The notes under the pieces: generated by a model
Seen by the model: only the letters and a program-made list of their open reading frames with translations
Told to the model about the DNA's origin: nothing
Database searches by the model: none
Part shown: in pieces, positions 16,777-25,154 of the stretch
How positions within the stretch are numbered: the first letter of the stretch is position 1
How the letters are laid out: every line of letters begins with the position of its first letter
Translations under genes and position numbers: made by a program
Assembly (NCBI RefSeq): GCF_010668395.1
Contig: NZ_WUEY01000012.1
Coordinates: 154,309 to 218,308 of the forward strand
Length of the DNA stretch: 64,000 bases
Source: Martinezella lusitana
GTDB lineage: Bacteria; Pseudomonadota; Alphaproteobacteria; Rhizobiales; Rhizobiaceae
Direction of reading: 5' to 3'

Positions 16777-16956
16777 CGCGGGGTACCATGGAAACATTCA
16801 CGGTGAAGCCCTGACAATCTCCGTCTTTTGAATTCGACGCGGCCAAGAAAACCCCCAAAAGCAAGCTCGGGACGAGGCAGTCGTAAAGGGTATCGTTTGG
16901 AAGAGAGCAAAGGGCTACCGCGGATAGCATGAATCTCTCGGCCAACGGTGCAGGTG

Positions 16957-17509
16957 ACGATGTCCTGCAACTGCCGGCGGCTTGGATCATGAAACAAGAC
17001 ATCGTTGCTGATGACCGTCTTTACCTTATGGCGAGCGGCCATGTTCGAGAGATTGTGAAGCCGCAAGCGATCATTCGGGCGACGGCGCAAGCACAGAGAA
17101 ACGTAAGCCCTGTCCCGGAAGATTGCGGCGATCTTCCTGAGTTGGCCTGCATAAGTCTCGTCGGCCTCATCCGGGATCATGATGGCAATCAGGCCAGCGG
17201 CATACCCTTGCCTCCCCGGCTCTTGCCGAGTGAAAGCAGGCGGGTCAGTCTCGAATAGGCTGGCGGATCGGTGGGGTAGACCAGGATAGACATGCCGTCG
17301 GAAAGATCGAGCCGACACCCGACGATCAGTCTCACGCTCGTGATCTTTGCCGCCTCCCGTGCCCGCACGATCCCGGCAAGCGAGTTGCGATCGACCACGC
17401 CAAGGGCGTCGATACCAAGCGCTGCCGCTGTGGCAAACAGTTCCTCGGCCGAACTGGCTCCCCGCAAGAACGAGAAATGCGTGGTGACCTGAAGTTCGGC
17501 ATATCTCAT
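16957..17509 (-). pseudogene. dnaE2: Truncated, frameshifted dnaE2 (imuC) remnant
   Basis: DnaE2 is the error-prone polymerase alpha subunit of the SOS mutasome. The start is clear (MRYAELQVTTHFSFLRGASS), giving the N-terminal PHP domain of about 100 residues up to GKSRGGKG near 17205. The frame then breaks and homology resumes in another frame with GLIAIMIPDEADE and SNMAARHKVKTVISNDVLFH, ending at LQDIVTC near 16957. Roughly 850 residues, including the polymerase active site, are missing. The junction seems to have lost a short piece as well as the frame. Its ATG overlaps the imuB stop by four bases, as in intact cassettes. Confidence 0.85.
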
Positions 17510-19020
17510 CCGAACACCCCATGCAGAAACCAGAGGTGCGAGCCCGTCTCGGCATCCACCCCGTCACCGGCGCGATAGACCCAGTAGCGTTCGCCCGCCT
17601 CGTCCTCGACAACGAAATAATCGCGAACGGCGGCATGTTCTCTCGGCCGAAGCCACCACTCGCCGAATATCCGCTCAGGGCCGTCTGCCCGCTTTACGCG
17701 CCTGCGCTTGCCGCGCCAGGTGAAGACGGCCGGCGGCTGGTCAGGGAGCAGAGCGGCGACGTCGATGCGCTCCGGGTTCGCCAGCAGCCGCGACGGCCTC
17801 GGCCATTTTGCCGCCCATGTCGCCCCGGTTTCGTCGGCCGTCGGGCCGATGCGCATCACCGATCGCTCGGGAACGTCGGAAGCAACAGGCGTGACCTTGT
17901 AAAGCCGCTGGCCGCGATTGCCGAGAATGTCGACAAGCGGTGTCACGTCGAACACGGGTTCTTCGATCAGAGAGGACGCTGCCTGCCGCTTCTCGAGTGG
18001 CTCTGCCATGATGGCGACAAGCACCAGGCGTTCGATGCCAAAGCCGGGGTCGATTTTCTCGATGCGGTCGCAGAGAAGTTTTGACAGTCGGGTGGGGTCA
18101 CGCACCGGTTTTGCCAATCCGGCTCGAATGCACTGGCGGGTGATGTCGACGCGGTGGATGACGAGATCGGAACGCCTGACGCCGAGACCATGTGTCTCCA
18201 GCTTGGCGGTCAATTCGCCGACTAGTCGACGCACATATTTGGCGATCGTCTCCGCCGCGCCGATCGGCTCCTGAAAGTTCTTCGCTGCCTCGACAAGCTC
18301 AGGAGTGCGCAATGGTTCGATGGGTTCTGCCATTCGCCCAAAGAGCTGATCCAGCCGCCGGCCGACTTCGGGACCGTATCGCAGCGTCACGGGCGCGCGT
18401 GGCATTGCGGAGAGTTCACCGACCGTCTCGACGCCCATCACCCGCAGTCCATGGATTGTGTCTGGTGGAAGACGCAGACAGTGGATCGGCAGGCCAGTCA
18501 CCGCTTTCGCAACACCGCCGATCGGGACAACCGTCGTTTCAGCCGACGTCACGCGGGTGATCGCATGCGCTGCTCCCCAGGTGTCAGTGACGGCAGCACG
18601 TGCGGTCAGGCCTCGTCCCCTCAACCCATTGACAAGCCCGGAGATCAGCAGATCTTCGCCACCCTGCAGGTGATTAGCGCCTTCGGTGTCCATGACGATC
18701 CCATCTACACCATCGACGGCGACGACCGGGCTGTATTGCCGGAGCGCCCACAGCGCCAGCCGTTCTAGGGCAGCGGCGTCGGCGCTAGGATCAGCATCGA
18801 CCATCGTGAGGTTGGCGACGACGGCCTGGGCTTTGCTCGCCGGCATGCCAACCTTGAGACAGAGTTTGCGCGCGGCGGTGTCGGCAGCCGAGATCCAGCG
18901 TTTCGACCCCGATTTGGAAATGACGACGAGGGGCTGATCAGCTGGCACGGCTCCCTCTCCATGTCGCCGTATCCGGTCTGTTGGCAGAGTGGGGAAGTAG
19001 ACACACACGACCCTTGGCAT
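17506..19020 (-). CDS. imuB: ImuB, Y-family polymerase-like SOS mutagenesis protein
   Basis: A 504-residue protein beginning MPRVVCVYFPTLPTDRIRR, the usual ImuB start; a GTG directly upstream is an alternative. ImuB resembles a Y-family polymerase but acts as the hub linking ImuA, DnaE2 and the sliding clamp. Near the C-terminus ERIFGEWWLRPREHAAVRDY, then GERYWVYR, matches the ImuB tail. Length is normal and no frame break is seen. Its cassette is broken: dnaE2 is truncated just downstream and imuA, expected immediately upstream, is missing, with insertion-sequence debris there. It is thus probably non-functional on its own unless complete partners exist elsewhere in the genome. Confidence 0.9.
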   Translation of the reverse strand: MPRVVCVYFPTLPTDRIRRHGEGAVPADQPLVVISKSGSKRWISAADTAARKLCLKVGMPASKAQAVVANLTMVDADPSADAAALERLALWALRQYSPVVAVDGVDGIVMDTEGANHLQGGEDLLISGLVNGLRGRGLTARAAVTDTWGAAHAITRVTSAETTVVPIGGVAKAVTGLPIHCLRLPPDTIHGLRVMGVETVGELSAMPRAPVTLRYGPEVGRRLDQLFGRMAEPIEPLRTPELVEAAKNFQEPIGAAETIAKYVRRLVGELTAKLETHGLGVRRSDLVIHRVDITRQCIRAGLAKPVRDPTRLSKLLCDRIEKIDPGFGIERLVLVAIMAEPLEKRQAASSLIEEPVFDVTPLVDILGNRGQRLYKVTPVASDVPERSVMRIGPTADETGATWAAKWPRPSRLLANPERIDVAALLPDQPPAVFTWRGKRRRVKRADGPERIFGEWWLRPREHAAVRDYFVVEDEAGERYWVYRAGDGVDAETGSHLWFLHGVFG

Positions 19021-19163
19021 CACAGGCTCCTATTTCAAACTCAGCACATTATCCTGCTTTCACGCGCATCAACTCGGCCAGCCATCGTGGGCGGCCAACG
19101 CCTGCGACTGGCAACTCCTCCGACGGCAGCACGCTCACCCTCCATCGTGTCGTCGAGGCCGTC
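19021..19163. other. Junction between imuB and transposase debris; imuA absent
   Basis: imuA should end here, overlapping or next to the imuB start. No ImuA-like sequence was found on the minus strand; instead the sequence passes within about 140 bases into an IS3-type transposase tail on the plus strand. I see no other feature. Confidence 0.5.
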
Positions 19164-19257
19164 GGATTACAACCGCAACCGACCCCACTCGGCCCTCGGC
19201 AGCATCACGCCCGCCGAGTTCGCCCTAAAATCCTCGCTGGAAAAACAGGCCGCCTGA
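19164..19257 (+). mobile_element. C-terminal fragment of an IS3-type transposase OrfB
   Basis: The last about 30 codons read DYNRNRPHSALGSITPAEFA and end at a stop, the typical end of an IS3-family integrase-core OrfB (YN..RPHSALG..TP.EF). The rest of the gene is missing. It lies just before a second IS3-type element, so one insertion may have landed beside or inside another. Confidence 0.75.
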
Positions 19258-19350
19258 GGCCAGAAATGATGATCTGAACCCTTCAAACTGGACCAATTTT
19301 GGTTAGAGTTTTCCGGTGCATTTTCCAAGCTGGGAAAGGAACGGAAGACG

Positions 19351-19616
19351 ATGAAGGCATCGCAGTTTTCGGACGCACAGAAGCGTTCATTCTGAAGCAG
19401 GGTGATGAAGGCGTGTCGGTTGCTGAGATCTGCCGGAAGGCAGGGATCAGCCAGGCGACCTATTTCAACTGGAAGAAAAAATACGCGGGCATGCTGCCGC
19501 CGGAGATGAAGAAGTTGAAGCAGCTCGAGGACGAGAATGCGGGGCTGAAGAAGATCGTCGCGGATCTGACGCTGGACCGCGAGATGCTGCAGGACGTCAT
19601 TCGGCGAAAGCTCTAA
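19351..19616 (+). pseudogene. IS3-family OrfA with a single-base frameshift
   Basis: The natural ATG at 19351 starts MKASQFSDAQK, then the frame stops within a few codons. In the next frame the protein continues AFILKQGDEGVSVAEICRKA, GISQATYFNWKKKYAG, to a coiled-coil end (LKQLEDENAGLKKIVADLTL). Loss of one G near 19384 explains the break. OrfA is the helix-turn-helix subunit needed, by frameshift fusion with OrfB, for transposition; this copy should be dead. Confidence 0.8.
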
Positions 19617-19636
19617 GGCCTGGTCGCAAGCGGGAG

Positions 19637-20402
19637 ATGGTGAAGGTCATGTGCCAGGATTGGGCGATCTCGATCCGGCGTGCGTGTGGAGCGTTGAAGT
19701 TCGACCGGTCGACCTACCACTACACCTCTCGCCGCGCCGACCAGGCCGGTCTGGAACGTCGCATTCGTGAGATTTGCGAGACCCGCGTCCGGTACGGCTA
19801 TCGTCGCGTGCACGTGCTATTGGAGCGTGAGGGTTGGGGTGCCAATATCAAGCGGACCTATCGCATTTATAGGGACTTGGGCCTTCAACTCAGGAACAAG
19901 ACACCGAAGCGCAGAGTGAAAGCCAAGCTGCGGGAAGATCGACAGATGGCTATCGGACCAAACGATGTCTGGGCGATGGACTTTGTGCACGACCAGCTCG
20001 CCACTGGGAAGAAACTGCGTGTCCTGACGGTGGTTGATACCTTCTCGCGATATGTGCCGGTGCTTGATCCGCGGCACAGCTATCGCGGCGAAGACGTTGT
20101 GCAAACGCTTGAACGAGCATGTCGCCAGGTACCATCCGTGTCGATCAAGGGACGGAGTTCGTGTCGCGCGATCTCGACCTCTGGGCCTATGCGAAGGGCG
20201 TTACGCTGGACTTCTCACGCCCTGGAAAACCGACCGATAACGCCTTCATCTTGCGTCGGGGCAATCGATTCGCTGGATCGATTGCTTTTTCCCTCCTCAC
20301 GTTCAACGGCCGCTTCCGAGCGGAATGCCTGAACCAACACTGGTTCCTGACCCTTGCGGATGCCCGCGAAAAGATGGAGGATTGGCGTAGAGACTTTTAT
20401 GA
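19637..20402 (+). pseudogene. IS3-family OrfB transposase, frameshifted and interrupted
   Basis: The first 160 residues are a good IS3 OrfB, with the HTH_21 segment RIREICETRVRYGYRRVHVL and the DDE-core start NDVWAMDFVHDQLATGKKLR. After ERACRQVP near 20136 the frame breaks and resumes as IRVDQGTEFVSRDLDLWAYA, then GKPTDNAFI. A foreign segment of about 17 codons with a hairpin then sits before FNGRFRAECLNQHWF, and the C-terminus after EDWRRDF is replaced by IS110 sequence. Three independent lesions show it is dead. Confidence 0.82.
20252..20304 (+). repeat. Small palindrome-bearing insertion inside the IS3 OrfB remnant
   Basis: About 50 bases interrupt the transposase between the codons for DNAFI and FNGRF. 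They contain GCAATCGAT (20261-20269) and ATCGATTGC (20277-20285) around a seven-base loop, followed by TTTTT. This could be a short mobile palindromic unit carrying a terminator-like hairpin, or the edge of another element. The borders are approximate. Confidence 0.55.
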
Positions 20403-20411
20403 AGCGCTGAC

Positions 20412-20606
20412 AGCATGGTGCTAAAGCTCCTCTACGCAGCGGCCGACTCGATCCTCACCCGCAGTCGTGGCAGCTTCGCTCTCAAGGGATGGGCCATGAA
20501 GATCGCCAAGCGGCGCGGACTGCGAAAGGCGCGTGTAGCGCTGGCGCGTCATCTGGCCGTCATCGTGCACGCCATGCTGCGCGATGGCACTTTGTTCGAA
20601 GCATAA
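20412..20606 (+). mobile_element. C-terminal fragment of an IS110-family transposase
   Basis: The frame ending at 20604-20606 reads SRGSFALKGWAMKIAKRRGL then RKARVALARHLAVIVHAMLR, the typical end of an IS110/IS116/IS902 transposase (KRRG.rKA..ALARkLAvilH.M..DGT.F). Only the last about 60 residues remain. It abuts the broken IS3 gene directly, so an IS110 element probably inserted there and was then largely deleted. Confidence 0.75.
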
Positions 20607-20867
20607 GATGAAGTAGAATCTGCTTGCCAGTGGTGAAGCCGGATAGCTGATCCGAGGGCGGTGTCCCGAGAGGGAACGCAGGGACGAATGATCTGCGAAG
20701 GTTACCGGATGGGCCAGAAAGCCCGCTTCGAGTCAATGCAACATTCGGCCTTGTGAAACCCGATACAGCACGATCGCTGCTCGCAGCCATCAGTGCGGAC
20801 AGATCCTTGAAACTCTCAAGGGAAACACCGCCAAGCTCTGCAAATTACAGATCCTGAACCTAGTCAT
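20607..20867. other. IS110-flanking sequence without a gene
   Basis: No supported open frame. The sequence directly after the IS110 transposase stop is probably the element's right end, but I could not define its border or a target duplication. Confidence 0.35.
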
Positions 20868-21190
20868 CAGCCGTCTATTGGGACGGTTGCGCCGATGAAA
20901 CCGTTCGATCTTGTCATCATGCCCGTCATATCCCAACCATCCAGCAGGCGATGCTCGGCGACGATTTTTCGATCACTTATTCCATCCTTCTGATCCTGAC
21001 GCTATTCATGACCGATATCGCACTCCTACGTTAAGCGCCGGTCACCTAAGGCCGCACATATGATCGACTGCATGCCGGCGGTGCTGTGGTCAGCGGCCGC
21101 TGCGGCGAGCGGAATGGCGGCTCGACAAGGAGGAGGTGATGGAAGCGGCCCGCTCCGATCTCAAACTCGACGTCTCGTTTAAATTTCCAC
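20868..21190 (+). pseudogene. DUF421 (YetF/YcaP-like) membrane protein gene, multiply frameshifted
   Basis: Translating the three forward frames piecewise gives RLLGRLRR, MKPFDLVIMPVI (from 20895), TIQQAMLGDDFSITYSILLI then LTLFMTDIALL, RRSPKAAHMIDCMPAVL, and finally RLDKEEVMEAARSDLKLD. In that order these match the core of DUF421 proteins: FDLV, the QQA..GDD segment, a membrane helix, a P.vL region and a C-terminal EAAR segment. At least three frame changes and a stop lie between the pieces, so no protein is made. It closes the pseudogene zone that starts with dnaE2. Confidence 0.65.
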
Positions 21191-21246
21191 GCCCCAAGAC
21201 GCTTTCCAGCGTCGCCTCTCAGCGACATTGACGCGGCGACAACCTT

Positions 21247-22071
21247 CTAGCCGTCCCTCCTGCCGGCTTCGCTATAGGAAAGGATCTTTCGTGCTCGTTC
21301 GATAACGGGGCGGTCAACCATCTCGCCGTCGATTCGTAAGGCCTCGCCGGATGACGCGGCGCCCAGGGTATTGCGCGCCCAGACAATTGCCTTCTCGCTG
21401 GGCCTGAACGCCTTGACGATCGTCTCGATCTGCTTTGGGTGGATCGCGAGCTTGCCGCCGAAGCCTAGCTCAGCGGCATGACTAGCATCATCTTCCATCA
21501 CAGTCGGGTTTTCGAGATTGGTCGTTACCCCGTCGAGCGGCGGAAGACGTCTAGCCGCCCTAGAACGCCACACAAGTTCGCTACGCGCCGCGAGCAATGG
21601 CAAACGTTCGTGAGCACAACCGAGATCGAGAGAGAAATCGAGGGAACCGAAAGCGACCATCACCAGATTCTCAGCGCACAGAATTTCCGGCAAGTGAGCG
21701 AGCCCGATGGCGCTTTCCACCTGCGCTATGACCGGGAAGTGGCGCCTTGTACGCTTTGCGATGTTTGCGATGTCTTCCGATCGCTCAGCCTTCGGCAGCA
21801 TGATGGACACCTTTTCCAGGCGATTGACAGCATCAAGATCCGCTTCATTCCAATTCGTTCCCGGGGCATTTATCCTGACAATGACTAGGGATTTTAAACC
21901 ACTGGCATGGGCCAGAATGGCATCGCGTGCTCTATCCTTGTCCGCCGGCGCGACCGCATCTTCAAGATCGAGAATGACGGCATCAGCAGTGCTGGCATCC
22001 GCCTTGTGAAAACGCTCCGGCCGCGAACCCGGAACGAAGAGAGGTGCAACGGGCGAAATGAAGTTTACCAT
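21247..22071 (-). CDS. HpcH/HpaI aldolase family, CitE-like lyase
   Basis: A 274-residue TIM-barrel lyase of the citrate lyase beta/malyl-CoA/citramalyl-CoA lyase type. Family marks are LFVPGSRPERFHKA at residues 11-24, DAVILDLEDAVAP at 30-42, VRINAPGTNWNEAD, LPKAE, the metal-binding QVESAIG and AFGSLDFSLDLG, and a C-terminal AIHPKQI. It overlaps the MaoC-like gene by seven bases and ends the leftward CoA-catabolic operon. With a mesaconyl/itaconyl-CoA hydratase-like protein next to it, cleavage of a citramalyl-CoA-like ester into acetyl-CoA and a keto acid is the best guess. Confidence 0.88.
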   Translation of the reverse strand: MVNFISPVAPLFVPGSRPERFHKADASTADAVILDLEDAVAPADKDRARDAILAHASGLKSLVIVRINAPGTNWNEADLDAVNRLEKVSIMLPKAERSEDIANIAKRTRRHFPVIAQVESAIGLAHLPEILCAENLVMVAFGSLDFSLDLGCAHERLPLLAARSELVWRSRAARRLPPLDGVTTNLENPTVMEDDASHAAELGFGGKLAIHPKQIETIVKAFRPSEKAIVWARNTLGAASSGEALRIDGEMVDRPVIERARKILSYSEAGRRDG

Positions 22072-22904
22072 TGTGCCTTAGCCTTCATCGATAAATGGCC
22101 GTCTGCCGTTTTCACCTCCATGATCAAGCCGTTTTGGCAGGGCGTTGCGCCCAGCAGCAGTCTCTGCCTACCAACCGCAGCACGCAGGCCACGGAAAGAG
22201 AAATGGTTGGGAGGTTTTTCAGCTATAAGCGCTGCGAAATTCAATAAGAGCGTGGCCTGCAACGGACCGTGGATGACGAGGCCTGAATAATCCTCCACCT
22301 CGGCGGCATAGGGTAGATCGTAGTGAATGCGATGGCCATTGAAGGTAAGGGCCGAATACAGAAACAGGAGGAGAGAATCAACATCCGCCGCCCGTTCGTA
22401 CGGCGCAGGAGAAATATCCGACGCGGCCTGTATCGCCAGGCTCGAACTGGCGGCTTCCCGGTACACGATCGTCTGGTCCTCATCGAGGATGCATCCTCGT
22501 TCATTGCTTATTTCATGGTGGACTGTCACGAAAATCAGCAATCCCGACCGCCCATGCTTTTCCTCGATCTTGGTGATGGTCGAACGGCGGCGTACTAGAT
22601 CTCCGGCTGCGAGCGTTCCTCTGAAGACGAGATCGCTTGCCGCCCACATCCGGCGCGGAAGAGGAGCCGGCGGAAGGAAGCCTCCTTTGACCGGGTGGCC
22701 ATCAGGCCCCCGGTGCCGCACATCGGCGATATCGGGTGCAAGGCACCAATGAAGTCCAAGCGGGGCCATCGCGTCGCCGACAGCAGCCAGATGCGGTGCA
22801 AGCGTCGCACTGAAGCTGGATATCAGGCGCGGCGTCACCACGTCCTCGACTTCGATCGCTTGGCCGATCCAATCCTGCAGTGAAACGATAGCTTTGGGGT
22901 CCAT
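22065..22904 (-). CDS. FAS1-like/MaoC hotdog dehydratase (mesaconyl/itaconyl-CoA hydratase-like)
   Basis: A 279-residue double-hotdog protein. The N-terminal FAS1-like hydratase domain is followed by a C-terminal domain with FNGHRIHYDLPYAAEVEDYS and LVIHGPLQATLLLN, where H, D and the VIHGPL segment form the hydratase active site. This pattern and length match mesaconyl-C4-CoA hydratase-like enzymes and the itaconyl-CoA hydratases of itaconate clusters. It lies eight bases after the acyl-CoA dehydrogenase gene and overlaps the CitE-like gene, so the three act together. The precise acyl group is not fixed by sequence. Confidence 0.82.
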   Translation of the reverse strand: MDPKAIVSLQDWIGQAIEVEDVVTPRLISSFSATLAPHLAAVGDAMAPLGLHWCLAPDIADVRHRGPDGHPVKGGFLPPAPLPRRMWAASDLVFRGTLAAGDLVRRRSTITKIEEKHGRSGLLIFVTVHHEISNERGCILDEDQTIVYREAASSSLAIQAASDISPAPYERAADVDSLLLFLYSALTFNGHRIHYDLPYAAEVEDYSGLVIHGPLQATLLLNFAALIAEKPPNHFSFRGLRAAVGRQRLLLGATPCQNGLIMEVKTADGHLSMKAKAQW

Positions 22905-22912
22905 GGAACCTC

Positions 22913-24073
22913 TCAGTGGGATCGGGGCAAGCCCAGCACATGCTCGGCCAGGTAGGACAGAATGAGGTTGGTCGAAATCGGCGCGACCTGATAAAGCCGT
23001 GTCTCGCGGAATTTGCGCTCCACGTCATATTCCTCGGCAAAACCAAAACCGCCATGCGTCTGGATACAGGCATTGGCTGCCTCAAAGGAGGCGTCGGCGG
23101 CCAGCATCTTGGCCATGTTCGCTTCCGCTCCGGGATTCTTGCCCGCCTCGTAGAGGCCGAGCGCCTCACGCACCATCAGCTCGGCAGCGCACATATTCGC
23201 ATAGGCCTTGGCGATCGGAAACTGGATGCCCTGGTTTTGACCGATCGGCCGGCCGAAGACATGCCGGTCCCTGGCATAGGCGCTTGCCTTGTCGATGAAC
23301 CACTTGGCATCGCCGATACATTCGGCGGCGATCAGGATGCGCTCGGCATTCATGCCGGACAGGATATATCGGAAACCCCTGCCCTCCTCGCCGATCAAGT
23401 TTTCCGCCGGCACGCGCAGGCCATCGAAGAATACCTCGGTGGTCGCATGGTTCATCATGGTGCGGATCGGACGGATGGTGAGACCGTTTCCGAGGGCTTC
23501 CCGCATATCCACCAGCAGGACCGAAAGGCCATCGGTCTTCTTCATGCTTGCATCGAGCGGCGTGGTCCTCGCCAGAAGCAGCATCAGGTCGGAATGCTCT
23601 GCGCGGCTCGTCCAGATCTTCTGGCCGTTGATCACATAGCAGTCGCCATCAAGCCGCGCCGTGGTCCTCAGGGCGCCGGTGTCGGTGCCGCTTGTCGGTT
23701 CGGTGACGCCGAAGGCCTGAAGGCGCAATTCCCCGCTCGCAAGGGCGGGCAGATATTTCTGTTTCTGCTCCTCGGAGCCGTGGCGCAGAACGGTGCCCAT
23801 CGTGTACATCTGCGCGTGGCAGGCACCGCCGTTGCAGCCGGCATGCTGTATCTCTTCCAGCACGGCGGCGGCGGCCGAAAGAGGGAGTCCGGCGCCGCCA
23901 TATTCCTCCGGGATCAAGATCGAGAGCCACCCGGCTTGCGTCAGCGCTTCGATAAACGCCTTTGGATAGGCCATCTCCCTGTCGAGGGCACGCCAGTATT
24001 CTCCGGGAAACCGGCTGCATAGCTTTGCAACCGCATCATGAATATCCGCATAGGCATCGACTGCTTGGCTCAT
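22913..24073 (-). CDS. Acyl-CoA dehydrogenase family protein
   Basis: A 386-residue flavoprotein of the acyl-CoA dehydrogenase superfamily. Marks include AFGVTEPTSGTDTGALRTTA and GQKIWTSRAEHSDL for FAD and substrate, and the C-terminal QTHGGFGFAEEYDVERKFRE. The place where many members carry the catalytic Glu before GT (YEGT) reads RLYQVAPIST, so that base is absent; in some subfamilies the base sits in another helix. It starts 89 bases after the MBL gene and precedes the MaoC-like gene. It would desaturate, or act more like a CaiA or succinyl-type member on, the pathway acyl-CoA. Confidence 0.88.
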   Translation of the reverse strand: MSQAVDAYADIHDAVAKLCSRFPGEYWRALDREMAYPKAFIEALTQAGWLSILIPEEYGGAGLPLSAAAAVLEEIQHAGCNGGACHAQMYTMGTVLRHGSEEQKQKYLPALASGELRLQAFGVTEPTSGTDTGALRTTARLDGDCYVINGQKIWTSRAEHSDLMLLLARTTPLDASMKKTDGLSVLLVDMREALGNGLTIRPIRTMMNHATTEVFFDGLRVPAENLIGEEGRGFRYILSGMNAERILIAAECIGDAKWFIDKASAYARDRHVFGRPIGQNQGIQFPIAKAYANMCAAELMVREALGLYEAGKNPGAEANMAKMLAADASFEAANACIQTHGGFGFAEEYDVERKFRETRLYQVAPISTNLILSYLAEHVLGLPRSH

Positions 24074-24161
24074 CCTTCAACTTGCTCCACGCATATCCCT
24101 CTCTGTCGCTGAATTCGCCCGCGCTCGCCGGCAGCGGCGCAGAAGAGCGGTCCCGTGCGGC

Positions 24162-25154
24162 CTATACGACGTAAGCCCGCGGTTCGATCAGCAGCCTGTA
24201 ACGGCCGTCCTCGTTTACGAGCCGGGAGAACCCCGGATAGTGAAGATGCGCGCCGCTGATCGTCAGATTGTCGCGTGCCGCCCATTCGAACAGAGCCCGG
24301 CGGGAATCGACCGCCATGGCCTGGTCGTAATCCCAGATGGTGGCGATCCCCGGCCTCTCTATCTGAAACTCCTCAGCATGCACGAGGTCGCCCCACAGCA
24401 GCAGGCGTTCGCCGCGGGACGACACCAGATAAGCCGCATGGCCCCTGGTATGCCCCGGACAGGGTATTCCCTCGATGCCGGGGAATATCCTGCCCTCTCT
24501 GAAGGTGCGAACGCGGCCTCCATATGGAGCCAGCTGAAACCTTACCGCTTCGAAAAATCTGGTTTCGCTCCGTGGAGCCGCAGCCATCATGGCGTCGTCA
24601 TTCCAATAGGAAAGCTCGTCTTCATGCAGGACAATCTCGGCATTCGGAAAGAGCGGCCGGCCATCCCGGCCGGTCAGGCCGTTCAGGTGGTCGGCATGGG
24701 CATGGGTGATCAGGATGGCGTCGATGTCGCCGGCTGCTATTCCAGCTGCGGCCATGCATGCCGGTAGGCTGCCCGCCGTCGGGTCCATGGTCCCGCCCGT
24801 ACCCGCGTCGACAAGTATCAGCCTGTCCGGCGAGCGGATAAGAAAGACATTGACATCGGTGCGCAATATCTGATGCCCGAGCCTTTCCTGGACGCTCTGC
24901 CTGATCCACTCCGCCGGCGCGCCAACGAATGAATCGATCACATTGTCGAGATAGCCGTCGCTCAGCGTCGTGACGATAAAATCGCCGAGCCGTCTGTGAC
25001 AGACCGCCGGCGTCTGCGCGACAGGAAACGCCCCCGGTTTTTTTTCCCATTGCCCTTCGCCCCCAGAAAGAACCTGTCCAGCAGCGGCGCGAACACGTCT
25101 TCCGCCGCCGAACACGAATCCGAATTCCGATCGTCCTCCGGAGTTGGCTATCAC
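24162..25154 (-). CDS. MBL-fold metallo-hydrolase
   Basis: A protein of about 330 residues of the metallo-beta-lactamase fold. The first metal motif is ITHAHADHLNGL in the middle, preceded by LILVDAGTG, and later CPGHTRGHAAYLV and LLLWGDLVH supply further ligands. Its GTG start overlaps the stop of the DUF35 gene by four bases, but the first 50 or so residues are poorly conserved-looking and a later start is possible. Location between a thiolase-like pair and an acyl-CoA dehydrogenase suggests a thioesterase or lactonase role for a pathway ester. No export signal is evident. Confidence 0.82.
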   Translation of the reverse strand: MIANSGGRSEFGFVFGGGRRVRAAAGQVLSGGEGQWEKKPGAFPVAQTPAVCHRRLGDFIVTTLSDGYLDNVIDSFVGAPAEWIRQSVQERLGHQILRTDVNVFLIRSPDRLILVDAGTGGTMDPTAGSLPACMAAAGIAAGDIDAILITHAHADHLNGLTGRDGRPLFPNAEIVLHEDELSYWNDDAMMAAAPRSETRFFEAVRFQLAPYGGRVRTFREGRIFPGIEGIPCPGHTRGHAAYLVSSRGERLLLWGDLVHAEEFQIERPGIATIWDYDQAMAVDSRRALFEWAARDNLTISGAHLHYPGFSRLVNEDGRYRLLIEPRAYVV

